Shown: piece by piece, positions 39,401 to 48,421 of the stretch | How the letters are laid out: every line of letters begins with the position of its first letter | Numbering within the stretch: the first letter of the stretch is position 1 | Assembly: GCF_014303735.1 (NCBI RefSeq) | Contig: NZ_CP060296.1 | Location: 1,313,501 to 1,377,500, forward strand | DNA from: Variovorax sp. PAMC28562 | Lineage (GTDB): Bacteria; Pseudomonadota; Gammaproteobacteria; Burkholderiales; Burkholderiaceae_C | Direction: 5' to 3' | Length of the DNA stretch: 64,000 nucleotides | The notes under the pieces: generated by a model | Database searches by the model: none | The model's input: only the letters and a program-made list of their open reading frames with translations | Told to the model about the DNA's origin: nothing | Made by a program: the position numbers and the translations under genes

Positions 39401-40209
39401 CTTTGATGGCGGGATGGAACGCGCTGTTTCACGATGCGACGCCTTACCAACCAGTCGCCACGCAGACAGCCGAGTGGAATCGTGGCGCCTATCTGGTCAA
39501 CGGCCTCGGCCATTGCGGCGCGTGCCACACGCCGCGCAATTCGCTCGGCGCGGAGCAGGGCGGCAATGCGCTCTTTTCGGGCGCCATCGCCGACGGGTGG
39601 GAAGCGCCGGCACTCACATCGCTCTCGAAGGCCGCAGTGCCGTGGGACGCCGACGAGCTGTATCGCTATCTGCGCCAAGGGCACACGCAACGGCACGGCA
39701 TCGCCGGCGGTCCGATGGCCGAGGTCGTGCGTGAACTCGGCGCGGTCAGCGACGACGATGTACGCGCGATGGCAAGCTATCTGGCGTCGTTCAATGCGGT
39801 GACGACATCGGCATTGCCCGAAGCGCACGCCGCCACGGCGACCCGCGCTATCGACAGCGCCGCCGCCGGTCGCGGCCCGCTGCTCGGCTCGGCGCAGCGC
39901 ATGTTCGACAGTGCCTGCGCCGTCTGCCATCACGATGGCGACGGGCCGACGCTGCTCGGCGTCAACACGCCCCTCGCGCTCAACAGCAACCTCACCAGCA
40001 CGCGACCCGACAACCTGCTGCGCACCATCCTCGATGGCGTGCGCGCGCCGGCGACCAAAGACATCGGCTTCATGCCCGCATTTCGCGATGCACTCGACGA
40101 TGCGCAGGTCGCGCAACTCGCGGGCTACATGCGCGCGCGCTTCGCACCACAGGAGCCGGCATGGAACGATCTGCCGGCGCAGGTCGCACGCGTGCGGGCC
40201 TTGCGCTGA
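36445..40209 (+). CDS. nicB: Nicotinate dehydrogenase, molybdopterin plus cytochrome c subunit
   Basis: This 1254-residue protein has two parts. Residues 20-790 form the molybdopterin domain of the xanthine dehydrogenase family, with VDLGTGLQTALAQIVAEEL early and the GAGESS segment near residue 750 carrying the presumed catalytic Glu. After a Pro/Gly-rich linker and one membrane helix (about 827-847) come three c-type haem sites, CAVCH at 878-882, CGACH at 1024-1028 and CAVCH at 1158-1162. NicB of P. putida has the same fused plan and passes electrons to the respiratory chain. The linker at about 810-823 is encoded by a family B repeat. It completes the enzyme with NicA. Confidence 0.92.
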   Translation: MTSRRADQPRTRADFLNADGVLVIVRATPPAPPPAKGQPALVSGNPEEGDEVLLAVWDDGSATGLNGHVDLGTGLQTALAQIVAEELDLGMPCVRIMLGDTARAPNQGGTIASASIQNHARPLRFAAAQARAWLMARAAARLGAPADALVARNGVVHFADAPERSVAFGELVAGQRTVLQLAHHVELKHPDDYRIVGTSQPRVDIPAKLAGELVFVHDMRVPGMLHGRVVRPPYAGADHGDFIGNTLESVDEASIAHIPGLRAVVVIRDFVGIVAEREEHAEQALRELRVTWKPWPGMPDLGDVAQAIRDNPSTQRLLVDEGDVDGALAALGAAGGSMKRTYVWPYQMHASIGPSCALAEWHAGGEADAESDAEADPPIVLRVWAGSQSPHVLRDDLATLMGVRDVQVDVVRMEAAGCYGRNGADDVAADAALLARAVGAPVRVQLTREQEHAWEPKGAAQLMEIDGGLLADGRIAAYDFETSYPSNGSPTLALLLTRTIEPVPHAYEMGDRTARPPYAVDNLRVKVNDMAPMVRASWLRGVSALPNSFAHESYIDELATAAGVDPVQFRLRHLHDPRAVELVQATAQKAGWRMRTGPQENADGGLGEGGDILFGQGFAYARYVHSKWPGFGAAWAAWVADVEVNRKTGEVHVRRVVVGHDAGLTINPAGVEHQVHGNVIQTTSRALMEEVRFAPQQKAGERLPGVLPSGVVASREWGSYPIINFRQVPVIEVIQMARPGEPPLGAGESSSVPGTAAIANAIFDATGVRFRSPPFTSEVIRAALGSSLPPPLREGMGEGMKPAQLDLRVPPSQPSPKGGRRNARSVWAMGTALVIGGIGVIAGLLGWRSVIAPVSFSAPVYSASTIERGRVLAALGDCAVCHTAAGGVPNAGGRAMETPFGTLYATNLTPDADTGLGRWSFSAFQRAMREGVSRDGHHLYPAFPYTAFAKTSDDDLQSLYAYFMSLPAVRAETPPAELKFPFSIRPLMAGWNALFHDATPYQPVATQTAEWNRGAYLVNGLGHCGACHTPRNSLGAEQGGNALFSGAIADGWEAPALTSLSKAAVPWDADELYRYLRQGHTQRHGIAGGPMAEVVRELGAVSDDDVRAMASYLASFNAVTTSALPEAHAATATRAIDSAAAGRGPLLGSAQRMFDSACAVCHHDGDGPTLLGVNTPLALNSNLTSTRPDNLLRTILDGVRAPATKDIGFMPAFRDALDDAQVAQLAGYMRARFAPQEPAWNDLPAQVARVRALR
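38872..38910. repeat. GC-rich repeat, family B, copy 2 (inside nicB)
   Basis: The sequence matches 33670-33708: CCCCCGTCCCAGCCTTCCCC, a short loop, then GGGGGAAGG and GCAAC. A second GC-rich hairpin (CCCTCCCCC with GGGAGGG, about 38813-38827) lies just upstream. Both are translated as the Pro/Gly/Arg linker joining the molybdopterin domain to the membrane helix. Confidence 0.7.
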
Positions 40210-40267
40210 TCGCCGTACCATCGACGGCAGACGCTGCTTTCAAGCGCCGAACCAGGAGACACGCCCA

Positions 40268-41473
40268 ATGACCACCACCCTCTCGCCCGACACCAGCCTG
40301 CCCCGCGACGCCGACCGCGCCACGCTCATCGGGCGCATCTGGCAACCCGGCATCGGGCCCACGCTGGTCGCAGTGCACGAAGGCGGACTCCACGACCTTT
40401 CGCACCTCGCGCCGACCACGAGCGACCTGCTCGAAGCCGATGTGCCGCCCGCCGATGCCGTGCGCGAAGCCATCCAATCCGGCAAAGCGCCACGCATCGC
40501 GCACCTCGCCGATGTGCTCGCCAACAGCTTCGAGGCGCAAGACGACGAGACCAATGCGCGAGACTTCGGCCGGCCCTGGTTACTGGCGCCGTGCGACCTG
40601 CAGGCCATCAAGGCCAGCGGCGTCACCTTTGTCGACAGCCTGCTGGAGCGGGTGATCGAGGAACAGTCCCGCGGCGATGCATCCAAGGCCGACGCGATTC
40701 GTGCGGCGCTCAGCGGTGTGCTGGGCGACAACCTGGCCGGCATCGTGCCGGGGTCGCCCGAGGCCGCGAAGGTCAAGGCTTTGCTGATCGCGCAAGGCGC
40801 CTGGTCGCAGTACCTCGAAGTCGGCATCGGCCCCGACGCCGAGATCTTTACCAAGGCGCCGGTGCTGGCGGCGGTGGGCACCGGCGCGCAGGTCGGCATT
40901 CATTCGGGTTCGGTCTGGAACAACCCCGAGCCCGAGGTCGTGCTGGCGGTGAACAGCCGGGGTCAGACGCTCGGTGCGGCGCTCGGTAACGACGTCAACC
41001 TGCGCGACTTCGAAGGCCGCAGCGCGCTGCTGCTCGGCAAGGCGAAAGACAACAACGCGTCATGTGCCATCGGCCCGTTCATCCGCTTGTTCGATGCGCA
41101 CTTCGGCATCGACGATGTGCGCCGCATCACGGTCGGACTCAAGGTCGTCGGACCCGAAGGCTTCGCGCTCGAGGGCTCGAGTTCGTTGTCGAAGATCAGT
41201 CGCGATCCGCTCGACCTGGTCGGTCAGGCGATCAACCCGCATCACGCGTATCCCGACGGCCTGATGCTGTTCCTCGGCACCATGTTCGCACCGACGCAAG
41301 ACCGGCACGGTCCGGGCCAGGGCTTCACGCATGTGGTCGGCGACCTCGTGACGATCTCGGCACCGGAACTCGGCGCACTCGTGAATCGCGTGGTGCACGC
41401 CGATCAGGCGCCGCGCTGGAACTTCGGCATCTGCGCGTTGATGCGCAATCTTGCGGGGCGCGGGTTGCTCTAG
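40268..41473 (+). CDS. Fumarylacetoacetate hydrolase family protein
   Basis: This 401-residue protein has a FAH-type catalytic domain in its C-terminal two thirds. The metal-site acidic residues lie in NPEPEVVLAVNSRG and in GNDVNLRDFEGRSALLLGKAKDNN, followed by GPFI. The N-terminal 100 residues are the family's accessory domain. AGGAG nine bases ahead supports ATG 40268. FAH-family enzymes hydrolyse C-C bonds of acylpyruvates, decarboxylate oxaloacetate, or dehydrate 2-keto-3-deoxy sugars. As last gene of the nicotinate unit (58 bases after nicB) it may act on a late intermediate, but similarity to sugar-acid dehydratases leaves other roles open. Confidence 0.82.
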   Translation: MTTTLSPDTSLPRDADRATLIGRIWQPGIGPTLVAVHEGGLHDLSHLAPTTSDLLEADVPPADAVREAIQSGKAPRIAHLADVLANSFEAQDDETNARDFGRPWLLAPCDLQAIKASGVTFVDSLLERVIEEQSRGDASKADAIRAALSGVLGDNLAGIVPGSPEAAKVKALLIAQGAWSQYLEVGIGPDAEIFTKAPVLAAVGTGAQVGIHSGSVWNNPEPEVVLAVNSRGQTLGAALGNDVNLRDFEGRSALLLGKAKDNNASCAIGPFIRLFDAHFGIDDVRRITVGLKVVGPEGFALEGSSSLSKISRDPLDLVGQAINPHHAYPDGLMLFLGTMFAPTQDRHGPGQGFTHVVGDLVTISAPELGALVNRVVHADQAPRWNFGICALMRNLAGRGLL

Positions 41474-41503
41474 CGTTTCAGCGCGGACGTTTTAGCGCGT
41501 CCT

Positions 41504-43042
41504 TCAGAGCGTCCCGCGCAGGGCGCGCCTGTATTGAACTGCCTCCGCCACATGCGCGACCTCGACCAGCGGCGATGAGGCCAGGTCGGCGATGGTGCGC
41601 GCGACCTTGAGCGCGCGATGCGTCGATCGCGCGCTCCAGCCCAGCTTGGCGGCGGCCGTGTGCATGAACTTCAGGGCTGCCGGTTCGAGACCGGCATGGC
41701 GATCGATGTCTGCGCCTTGCAGTGCCTGGTTGGGCTTGCCCTGCCGCGCAACGGCGCGGTCCCGAGCCGCCGCTGAGCGGGCCCGGATGCTGTCGGTCGA
41801 TTCCCCGGCCGGTGAATCGAGCAGCTCCTTGGCCGATACCGCAGGTACTTCGATATGCAGGTCGATGCGGTCGAGCAGCGGTCCGCTCAGCTTGCCCTGG
41901 TAGCGCGCGACCTGGTCGGGCGTGCAGCGGCAGGCTTTCAGCGTGGAGCCGAGGTAGCCGCAAGGGCAGGGGTTCATCGCGGCGATCAGCTGGAAGCGCG
42001 CCGGGAATTCAGCGCGCCGGGCCGCGCGTGCAATCGTGATGGTGCCGGTCTCCAGCGGTTCTCGCAACGCTTCAAGCGCCGAGCGCGCGAACTCGGGAAA
42101 TTCGTCGAGGAACAGCACACCGTGATGCGCCAGCGAAATCTCGCCCGGTCGCGGTGGCGATCCACCGCCCACCAGCGCCACCGCGCTGGAGGTGTGGTGC
42201 GGCGCCGAGGTCGGCCGCTGCATCCAGCGCTCGATGGCGAAGCGGCCTCCGAGGCCGGCCACGGCGGCGCTTTCGAGCGCCTCGTCGACCGTCATCGCCG
42301 GCAACAATCCGGCAAAGCGTTGCGCCAGCATCGACTTGCCCGAGCCGGGCGGGCCGACCATCAGCAGCGAGTGATTTCCCGCCGCTGCGATCTCAAGGGC
42401 CCGCTTGGCGCCGACGTGGCCTTTGACGTCGGATAAATCGGCGTACCGCGGCGGCGCGGCGCTCTCGGCCGGCAGCATGCGCGCCCAGCCGTCGATCGGA
42501 GCATCTATTGGTGCGGTCGCGTCGGCTGGCAAAAATTGACGCACCACATCGAGCAGATGCGCCGCGCCATAGACCTCGGTGCCATGCACCAGTGCGGCTT
42601 CCCGCGCACTTTCCGTCGGCAACACCAGCTTCGTCGCGACACCGCAGGTGTGCAGCGCGAGTGCCATCGCCAGCGCGCCCCGCACCGGCCTCAACTGGCC
42701 TGACAAGGACAACTCACCCGCGAACTCGTGGCCGGCCAGCCGCGCACTGTCGATTTGACCGCTGGCCGCCAGGATGCCGAGCGCGATCGGCAAATCGAGG
42801 CGGCCCGAGTCCTTCGGCAGGTCGGCCGGGGCGAGGTTCACGATGATTCGCTTGTTGTTCGGGAAGTCGAGCCCGGCGTTCTGGATCGCGGAGCGAACCC
42901 GCTCACGGGCTTCCTTGACCTCCACATCGGCCAGCCCGACCAGCGCAAAGCTGGGCAACCCGTTCGCCAAATGCACCTCGACGGTCACGCTGGCAGCTTC
43001 CAGGCCCAGCAAAGCGCGGCTTTGCACCAAAGACAAACTCAT
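41504..43042 (-). CDS. comM: ComM/YifB family AAA+ ATPase
   Basis: This 512-residue Mg-chelatase-like AAA+ protein starts SLSLVQSRALLGL, the family N-terminus, followed by the Lon-like domain and an AAA+ core with Walker A GPPGSGKS and Walker B VLFLDEFPEF. A Cys-rich motif MNPCPCGYLG and the C-terminal Mg-chelatase helical domain are present. ComM is a branch-migration helicase that promotes integration of DNA during natural transformation in Vibrio and Acinetobacter. The frame continues upstream to 43225, but 43042 gives the conserved start. It converges with the FAH gene. Confidence 0.92.
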   Translation of the reverse strand: MSLSLVQSRALLGLEAASVTVEVHLANGLPSFALVGLADVEVKEARERVRSAIQNAGLDFPNNKRIIVNLAPADLPKDSGRLDLPIALGILAASGQIDSARLAGHEFAGELSLSGQLRPVRGALAMALALHTCGVATKLVLPTESAREAALVHGTEVYGAAHLLDVVRQFLPADATAPIDAPIDGWARMLPAESAAPPRYADLSDVKGHVGAKRALEIAAAGNHSLLMVGPPGSGKSMLAQRFAGLLPAMTVDEALESAAVAGLGGRFAIERWMQRPTSAPHHTSSAVALVGGGSPPRPGEISLAHHGVLFLDEFPEFARSALEALREPLETGTITIARAARRAEFPARFQLIAAMNPCPCGYLGSTLKACRCTPDQVARYQGKLSGPLLDRIDLHIEVPAVSAKELLDSPAGESTDSIRARSAAARDRAVARQGKPNQALQGADIDRHAGLEPAALKFMHTAAAKLGWSARSTHRALKVARTIADLASSPLVEVAHVAEAVQYRRALRGTL

Positions 43043-43060
43043 TTCACTCCCTTTCCCCAA

Positions 43061-43074
43061 GATGGTGCACCATC
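43061..43074. promoter_or_regulatory. Perfect palindrome, candidate NtrC-type activator site
   Basis: GATGGTGCACCATC is a perfect 14-base palindrome containing GGTGCACC, close to NtrC half-sites (GCACC/GGTGC) though without their usual spacer. It lies about 120 bases upstream of the sigma-54 promoter at 43193, a normal enhancer distance. Confidence 0.4.
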
Positions 43075-43192
43075 CTTTTGTGGGGTCGTTGCTGCCGGTT
43101 GGTGGGCGGCCAACTGACAGAAACAGTTTGATTAACTTTTGCCCGGCAAGCGATTCGGAATCGTTCCCCAGGTTCCCGGCTTGCGTGAACTT

Positions 43193-43207
43193 TGGCACGC
43201 TCCCTGC
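43193..43207 (+). promoter_or_regulatory. Putative sigma-54 promoter for the porin-glnK-amtB unit
   Basis: TGGCAC (43193-43198) and CTGC (43204-43207) give the invariant GG-N10-GC spacing of -24/-12 promoters. The predicted start lies about 40 bases ahead of the porin ribosome binding site. Sigma-54 control fits the nitrogen-assimilation genes downstream. Confidence 0.65.
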
Positions 43208-43256
43208 TTTGAGGTTCGCTCCCATCCATTTAAATAACGCCCCGAGGAGCTACCCG

Positions 43257-44520
<1,264 letters not shown>

Positions 44521-44546
44521 GATCAAGGCACGAAAGAACAACTGAA

Positions 44547-46091
44547 ATGAAAAAACTGCTCGTCTCCCTCGCGCTCGGCCTGAGCGTGTTTGCCGCTGGC
44601 TCTGCGTTTGTCACCTCGGTGCAAGCGCAGACCCCGGCGCCTGCCGCCGAAGCGGCTGCGCCCGCGGCCAGCGCTGCGCCAGCGGCTCCGGCACCTGCCG
44701 CTGCAGCAGCTGCGACTCCGGCAGCCGACGCTGCTGCAGCGCCTGCCGCTGCCGCCCCTGTCATCAAGTTCGACAAGGGCGATGTCAGCTGGATGATGGT
44801 GTCCACGCTGCTCGTCATCTTGATGACCGTGCCGGGCCTGGCGCTGTTCTACGGCGGCCTGGTCCGCAGCAAGAACATGCTGTCGGTGCTGATGCAGGTC
44901 ATGGTCACGTTCTCGCTGATCGTGCTGCTCTGGCTCATCTACGGCTACAGCCTCGCCTTCACGGAAGGCAACGCCTTCGTAGGCGGGTTCGACCGGCTCT
45001 TCATGAAGGGGATTTTCGACCCGGCCACCGGCGTGTTCGCACCCGGCGCAACCTTCAGCAAGGGCGTCTATATCCCTGAACTGCTGTTCGCCGCCTTCCA
45101 GGCCACGTTCGCCGGCATCACCTGCTGCCTGATCGTCGGTGCCTTCGCAGAGCGCGCCAAGTTCGGCGGCATCCTGCTGTTCATGGTGCTGTGGTTCACC
45201 TTCAGCTATGCGCCCATCGCGCACATGGTCTGGTTCTGGATGGGCCCTGACGCCTACGCAAGCAAGGACGTCGTCGATGCGATGAACTCCAAAGCCGGCC
45301 TGATCTGGCAGTGGGGCGCGCTCGACTTCGCAGGCGGTACTGTCGTGCACATCAACGCAGCCGTCGCCGGCCTCGTGGGTGCCTTCATGATCGGCAAGCG
45401 CATCGGCTTCGGCAAGGAAGCCTTCACGCCGCATTCGCTGACGCTGACGATGGTCGGTGCCTCGCTGCTGTGGGTGGGTTGGTTCGGCTTCAACGCAGGA
45501 TCGGCCCTCGAAGCCGGTACCAGCGCCGTGCTGGCCTTCATGAACACCTTCTCGGCCACCGCCGCCGCTGTGCTCGCATGGTGCATCGGTGAAGCGCTGC
45601 ACAAGGGCAAGGCTTCGATGTTGGGTGCTGCTTCGGGTGCTGTTGCCGGCCTCGTCGCCATCACGCCGGCCGCCGGCAACGTCGGTCTCATGGGCGCCAT
45701 CATCATCGGCTTCGTTGCTGGCTTCGCTTGCCTCTGGGGCGTGACCGGTCTGAAGAAGCTGCTCGGTGCGGACGATTCGCTCAACGTCTTCGGCGTGCAC
45801 GGTGTCGGCGGGATCGTCGGCGCGTTGCTCACCGGCGTGTTCAACACGCAATCGCTCGGCGGCCCCGGCATCGTCGGCGACTGGGTTACGGCCAGCGTCG
45901 TCACCAGCGAAATCGGCCCACAGGTCTGGATCCAGCTCAAGGCTGTGGTGCTGACCATCGTGTGGTCGGGCGTGGTTTCGGTCATCGCCTACAAGATCGC
46001 CGACCTGACGATCGGTCTGCGTGTGACGGAAGAAGAAGAGCGCGAAGGCCTCGACATCTCTTCGCACGGCGAGACCGCATACAACAGGTAA
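44547..46091 (+). CDS. amtB: Ammonium transporter
   Basis: This 514-residue inner-membrane ammonium channel has an N-terminal signal-like segment (about residues 1-27) followed by an unusually long Ala/Pro-rich stretch (about 28-72), then eleven helices of the Amt fold. The twin-His pore residues are in GTVVHINAAVAG and FGVHGVGGIVG; FGFNAGSALEAG is also typical. The protein is regulated by GlnK encoded just upstream. A factor-independent terminator closes the unit at 46194-46220. Confidence 0.95.
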   Translation: MKKLLVSLALGLSVFAAGSAFVTSVQAQTPAPAAEAAAPAASAAPAAPAPAAAAAATPAADAAAAPAAAAPVIKFDKGDVSWMMVSTLLVILMTVPGLALFYGGLVRSKNMLSVLMQVMVTFSLIVLLWLIYGYSLAFTEGNAFVGGFDRLFMKGIFDPATGVFAPGATFSKGVYIPELLFAAFQATFAGITCCLIVGAFAERAKFGGILLFMVLWFTFSYAPIAHMVWFWMGPDAYASKDVVDAMNSKAGLIWQWGALDFAGGTVVHINAAVAGLVGAFMIGKRIGFGKEAFTPHSLTLTMVGASLLWVGWFGFNAGSALEAGTSAVLAFMNTFSATAAAVLAWCIGEALHKGKASMLGAASGAVAGLVAITPAAGNVGLMGAIIIGFVAGFACLWGVTGLKKLLGADDSLNVFGVHGVGGIVGALLTGVFNTQSLGGPGIVGDWVTASVVTSEIGPQVWIQLKAVVLTIVWSGVVSVIAYKIADLTIGLRVTEEEEREGLDISSHGETAYNR

Positions 46092-46185
46092 CCCCCCAAG
46101 GGCTTTGCGCACTTCGTGTCGCTTTGCCCTCCCCCCTGCTGGGGGCGACACCAGCGGATCGGCAAAGCCGGATCCGCGGTGTCTT
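46092..46185. repeat. Structured intergenic repeat, family A, copy 2
   Basis: This element shares ordered blocks with 30379-30470 (GCGCACTTCGTGTCGCTT, a C-run/G-run hairpin, ACACCAGCGG, GGCAAAGCC, CCGCGGTGT). It lies directly between the amtB stop and the terminator. Confidence 0.7.
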
Positions 46186-46193
46186 TGGAATTT

Positions 46194-46220
46194 AAAGGCC
46201 ACCTTCCGGTGGCCTTTTTT
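46194..46220 (+). terminator. Rho-independent terminator after amtB
   Basis: GGCCACC and GGTGGCC form a perfect 7-base stem around a TTCC loop, flanked by AAA and a run of six T residues. This is the clearest intrinsic terminator in the window. Confidence 0.9.
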
Positions 46221-46249
46221 ATGGGCGGCGGTGACGCACAATTACTTCC

Positions 46250-47176
46250 ATGTGGACCACGCTTGACGACAGCCTTTGCGAACTGGGTGAATCGCCGTTC
46301 TGGCACCCGGGTGAACGATCTCTTTACTGGCTGGATATCGCTGGACGTACTGTGTTGCGGACTCGGGGGGACATCGGTGCCGCCGGCGCGACCGTCGAGC
46401 GATGGACGCTGCCGAGCGAGCCGGGCTGCATGGCGCCGGCGCGGCGGGGCGGTTTGGTCATTGCGCTGCGCGATGGCATCTACCGGGCCAAGACATGGGG
46501 CGGCGCGCTGACGCAGCTTGTCGGTGTCGACTACGACACGCGCACGATGCGCTTCAACGACGGCAAGTGCGACCCGCTTGGCCGCTTCTGGGCCGGCACA
46601 TTGAACGAGGCCAAGGACAAGTCCAACGCCGAGCTCTATTGCCTCGACATGCGCGACGGGCGTGTGCCGGTGTTGCAATGCATGGCCGGTGATGCCATGA
46701 CCGCCAACGGCCTCGCGTTCTCCCCTGACGCCGGCACCCTGTACTGGTCGGACACGGCGGCGCATGCGACCCGCGCGTGGGACTGGGTGGCCGATTCCAA
46801 TACGCTGACGCGGCCGCGCGTGTTCGAGCAGTTCGCGGCCAAGCCCGCAGGCTGGACGCCATCGTCGCCGGTGCGCTATGCCGGTCGCCCCGATGGCGCC
46901 ACGGTCGATGCCGAGGGCCACTACTGGGCAGCGATGTACGAGGGCGGTCAACTGCTGCGCTTCGCCCCCAATGGCAAGCAGGTCGGCGCCATCGCGACGC
47001 CGGTGCAGTGCCCGACGATGCCGTGCCTCGGCGGCGATGATTTGAAGACGCTGTTCGTGACGAGCGTGCGCAAGGGACGTCCCGCAGAGGAACTCGAAGA
47101 GCGACCGGCCTCGGGTTGCGTCGTCTCGATGCGCGTCGACACACCGGGGTTGCCGGTGGCGTTCTTCGAAGATTGA
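46250..47176 (+). CDS. SMP-30/gluconolactonase family protein
   Basis: This 308-residue six-bladed propeller has SMP-30 metal-site motifs: Glu14 in LGESPFW, the Asn in FNDGKCDPLGRFWAGTL, the Asn/Asp in ANGLAFSPDAGTLYWSDT and the Asp in RPDGATVDAEGHYW. Members open sugar-acid lactones such as gluconolactone or arabinonolactone with a divalent metal. It ends five bases before glcE, suggesting co-transcription with the glycolate oxidase genes. Substrate is unknown. Confidence 0.88.
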   Translation: MWTTLDDSLCELGESPFWHPGERSLYWLDIAGRTVLRTRGDIGAAGATVERWTLPSEPGCMAPARRGGLVIALRDGIYRAKTWGGALTQLVGVDYDTRTMRFNDGKCDPLGRFWAGTLNEAKDKSNAELYCLDMRDGRVPVLQCMAGDAMTANGLAFSPDAGTLYWSDTAAHATRAWDWVADSNTLTRPRVFEQFAAKPAGWTPSSPVRYAGRPDGATVDAEGHYWAAMYEGGQLLRFAPNGKQVGAIATPVQCPTMPCLGGDDLKTLFVTSVRKGRPAEELEERPASGCVVSMRVDTPGLPVAFFED

Positions 47177-47180
47177 CACG

Positions 47181-48341
47181 ATGACCAATTCCGTTGAACT
47201 CCAGCGCATCGTCGAGCGCGTGCGCGCTGCCGCGGCCGACGCCACCCCGCTCGACATTCGTGGGGGCGGCACCAAAAATTTCTATGGTGAGGTCGCCTCG
47301 GGCGAACCACTCGTCACCAGCGAGCTCAGCGGCATCACGAGCTATGAACCCAGCGAGCTGGTCGTCACCGTCCGTGCCGGCACGCCGCTCGCCGAACTCG
47401 AAGCGCTGCTGGCCGACCAGGGCCAATGCCTGCCTTTCGAGCCACCGCGCTTTGCGCATCCGGCCAACCCCGGCGTGCGCGGTGGCACCGTCGGCGGCAT
47501 GGTCGCAGCGGGCTTGAGCGGGCCTTCGCGCGCCAGCGTCGGTGCGGTGCGCGACTACGTGCTCGGTGCCACGCTGGTCGATGGTCGCGGCGAGGTGCTG
47601 CACTTCGGCGGCACGGTCATGAAGAACGTCGCGGGCTATGACGTCTCGCGCGTGCTGGCCGGGTCTCTCGGTACGCTTGGCGTGATCGCTGAGGTGAGCC
47701 TGAAGGTGCTGCCCGTCGCGCCGGCCGAAGCGACGATCGAGTTCGCTTGCGAGCAGGCCGATGCATTGCGGCTGCTCAACGAATGGGGCGGTCGTCCATT
47801 GCCGCTGAACGCCAGCTTGTGGCGACGGCGCGATGGTGCGGGCGTGTTGTCGTTGCGCTTGCGCGGTGCGGTCGCGGCCGTCGACGCGGCGTGCCGTCAT
47901 CTGGGCGGTGCGCTTCAGGCCGCAGAGCCCGCTGCAGCCGGCTGGCAATCGCTGCGCGATCAGCAGCATCCGTGGATCGCCGACCGTGAGGCGAATGGCG
48001 GTGCTTCGGCCAACACGGACGACCTCTGGCGCCTGTCGGTGCCGCAGACTGCGCCGGCGCTCTCGCTCGATGGCTCGCCGTGGATCGAATGGCATGGCGG
48101 CCAGCGCTGGTACCAGGCCGGGCAAGGGCAAGCTGAGCGCATGCGTGCGACGGCCCGCGCGGTCGGCGGTCACGCGACGCTGTTCAGGGCGGCAGGCCGT
48201 ACCGAAGCGACCGATGCAAGCGCACCGGCTGCAAGGTTCGATGCGCTGAGCGTGCCGTTGGCGCGCATTCATCGCGCGCTAATGAAAGAGTTCGACCCGC
48301 ACCGGATCTTCAACCGCGGCCGGCTGTTGCCGGAAGCTTGA
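47181..48341 (+). CDS. glcE: Glycolate oxidase FAD-binding subunit
   Basis: This 386-residue FAD-binding type-4 protein is the GlcE subunit of glycolate dehydrogenase (glycolate to glyoxylate). The flavin-binding elements DIRGGGTKNFYG (about residues 25-36), the NPGVRGGTVGGMVAAGLSGPSRA block (split near residues 96-118) and GTVMKNVAGYDVSRVLAGSLGTLG are clear. The C-terminal HRIFNRGRLLPEA is characteristic. glcF follows. The GlcD flavin subunit expected upstream is absent; an SMP-30 gene sits there instead. Confidence 0.93.
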   Translation: MTNSVELQRIVERVRAAAADATPLDIRGGGTKNFYGEVASGEPLVTSELSGITSYEPSELVVTVRAGTPLAELEALLADQGQCLPFEPPRFAHPANPGVRGGTVGGMVAAGLSGPSRASVGAVRDYVLGATLVDGRGEVLHFGGTVMKNVAGYDVSRVLAGSLGTLGVIAEVSLKVLPVAPAEATIEFACEQADALRLLNEWGGRPLPLNASLWRRRDGAGVLSLRLRGAVAAVDAACRHLGGALQAAEPAAAGWQSLRDQQHPWIADREANGGASANTDDLWRLSVPQTAPALSLDGSPWIEWHGGQRWYQAGQGQAERMRATARAVGGHATLFRAAGRTEATDASAPAARFDALSVPLARIHRALMKEFDPHRIFNRGRLLPEA

Positions 48342-48356
48342 GTCGTCTCGCTTCTT

Positions 48357-48390
48357 CAGCCAACACGTCAGCCAACACGTTAGCCAACAC
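48357..48390. repeat. Three 12-base tandem repeats between glcE and glcF
   Basis: Three near-identical units of CAGCCAACACGT run from 48357, the third diverged at its ends. They lie in the glcE-glcF gap, ending about 30 bases ahead of the chosen glcF start. Confidence 0.6.
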
Positions 48391-48421
48391 AGCCAGCTAT
48401 CAAGGCCAGCCACTACCCCAC

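Noticed and set aside
36445..40209. NicB as a sequencing frameshift joining two genes
   Set aside because: The same molybdopterin-cytochrome fusion is known for NicB in Pseudomonas, all three haem sites are in frame, and the linker repeat keeps the frame open.
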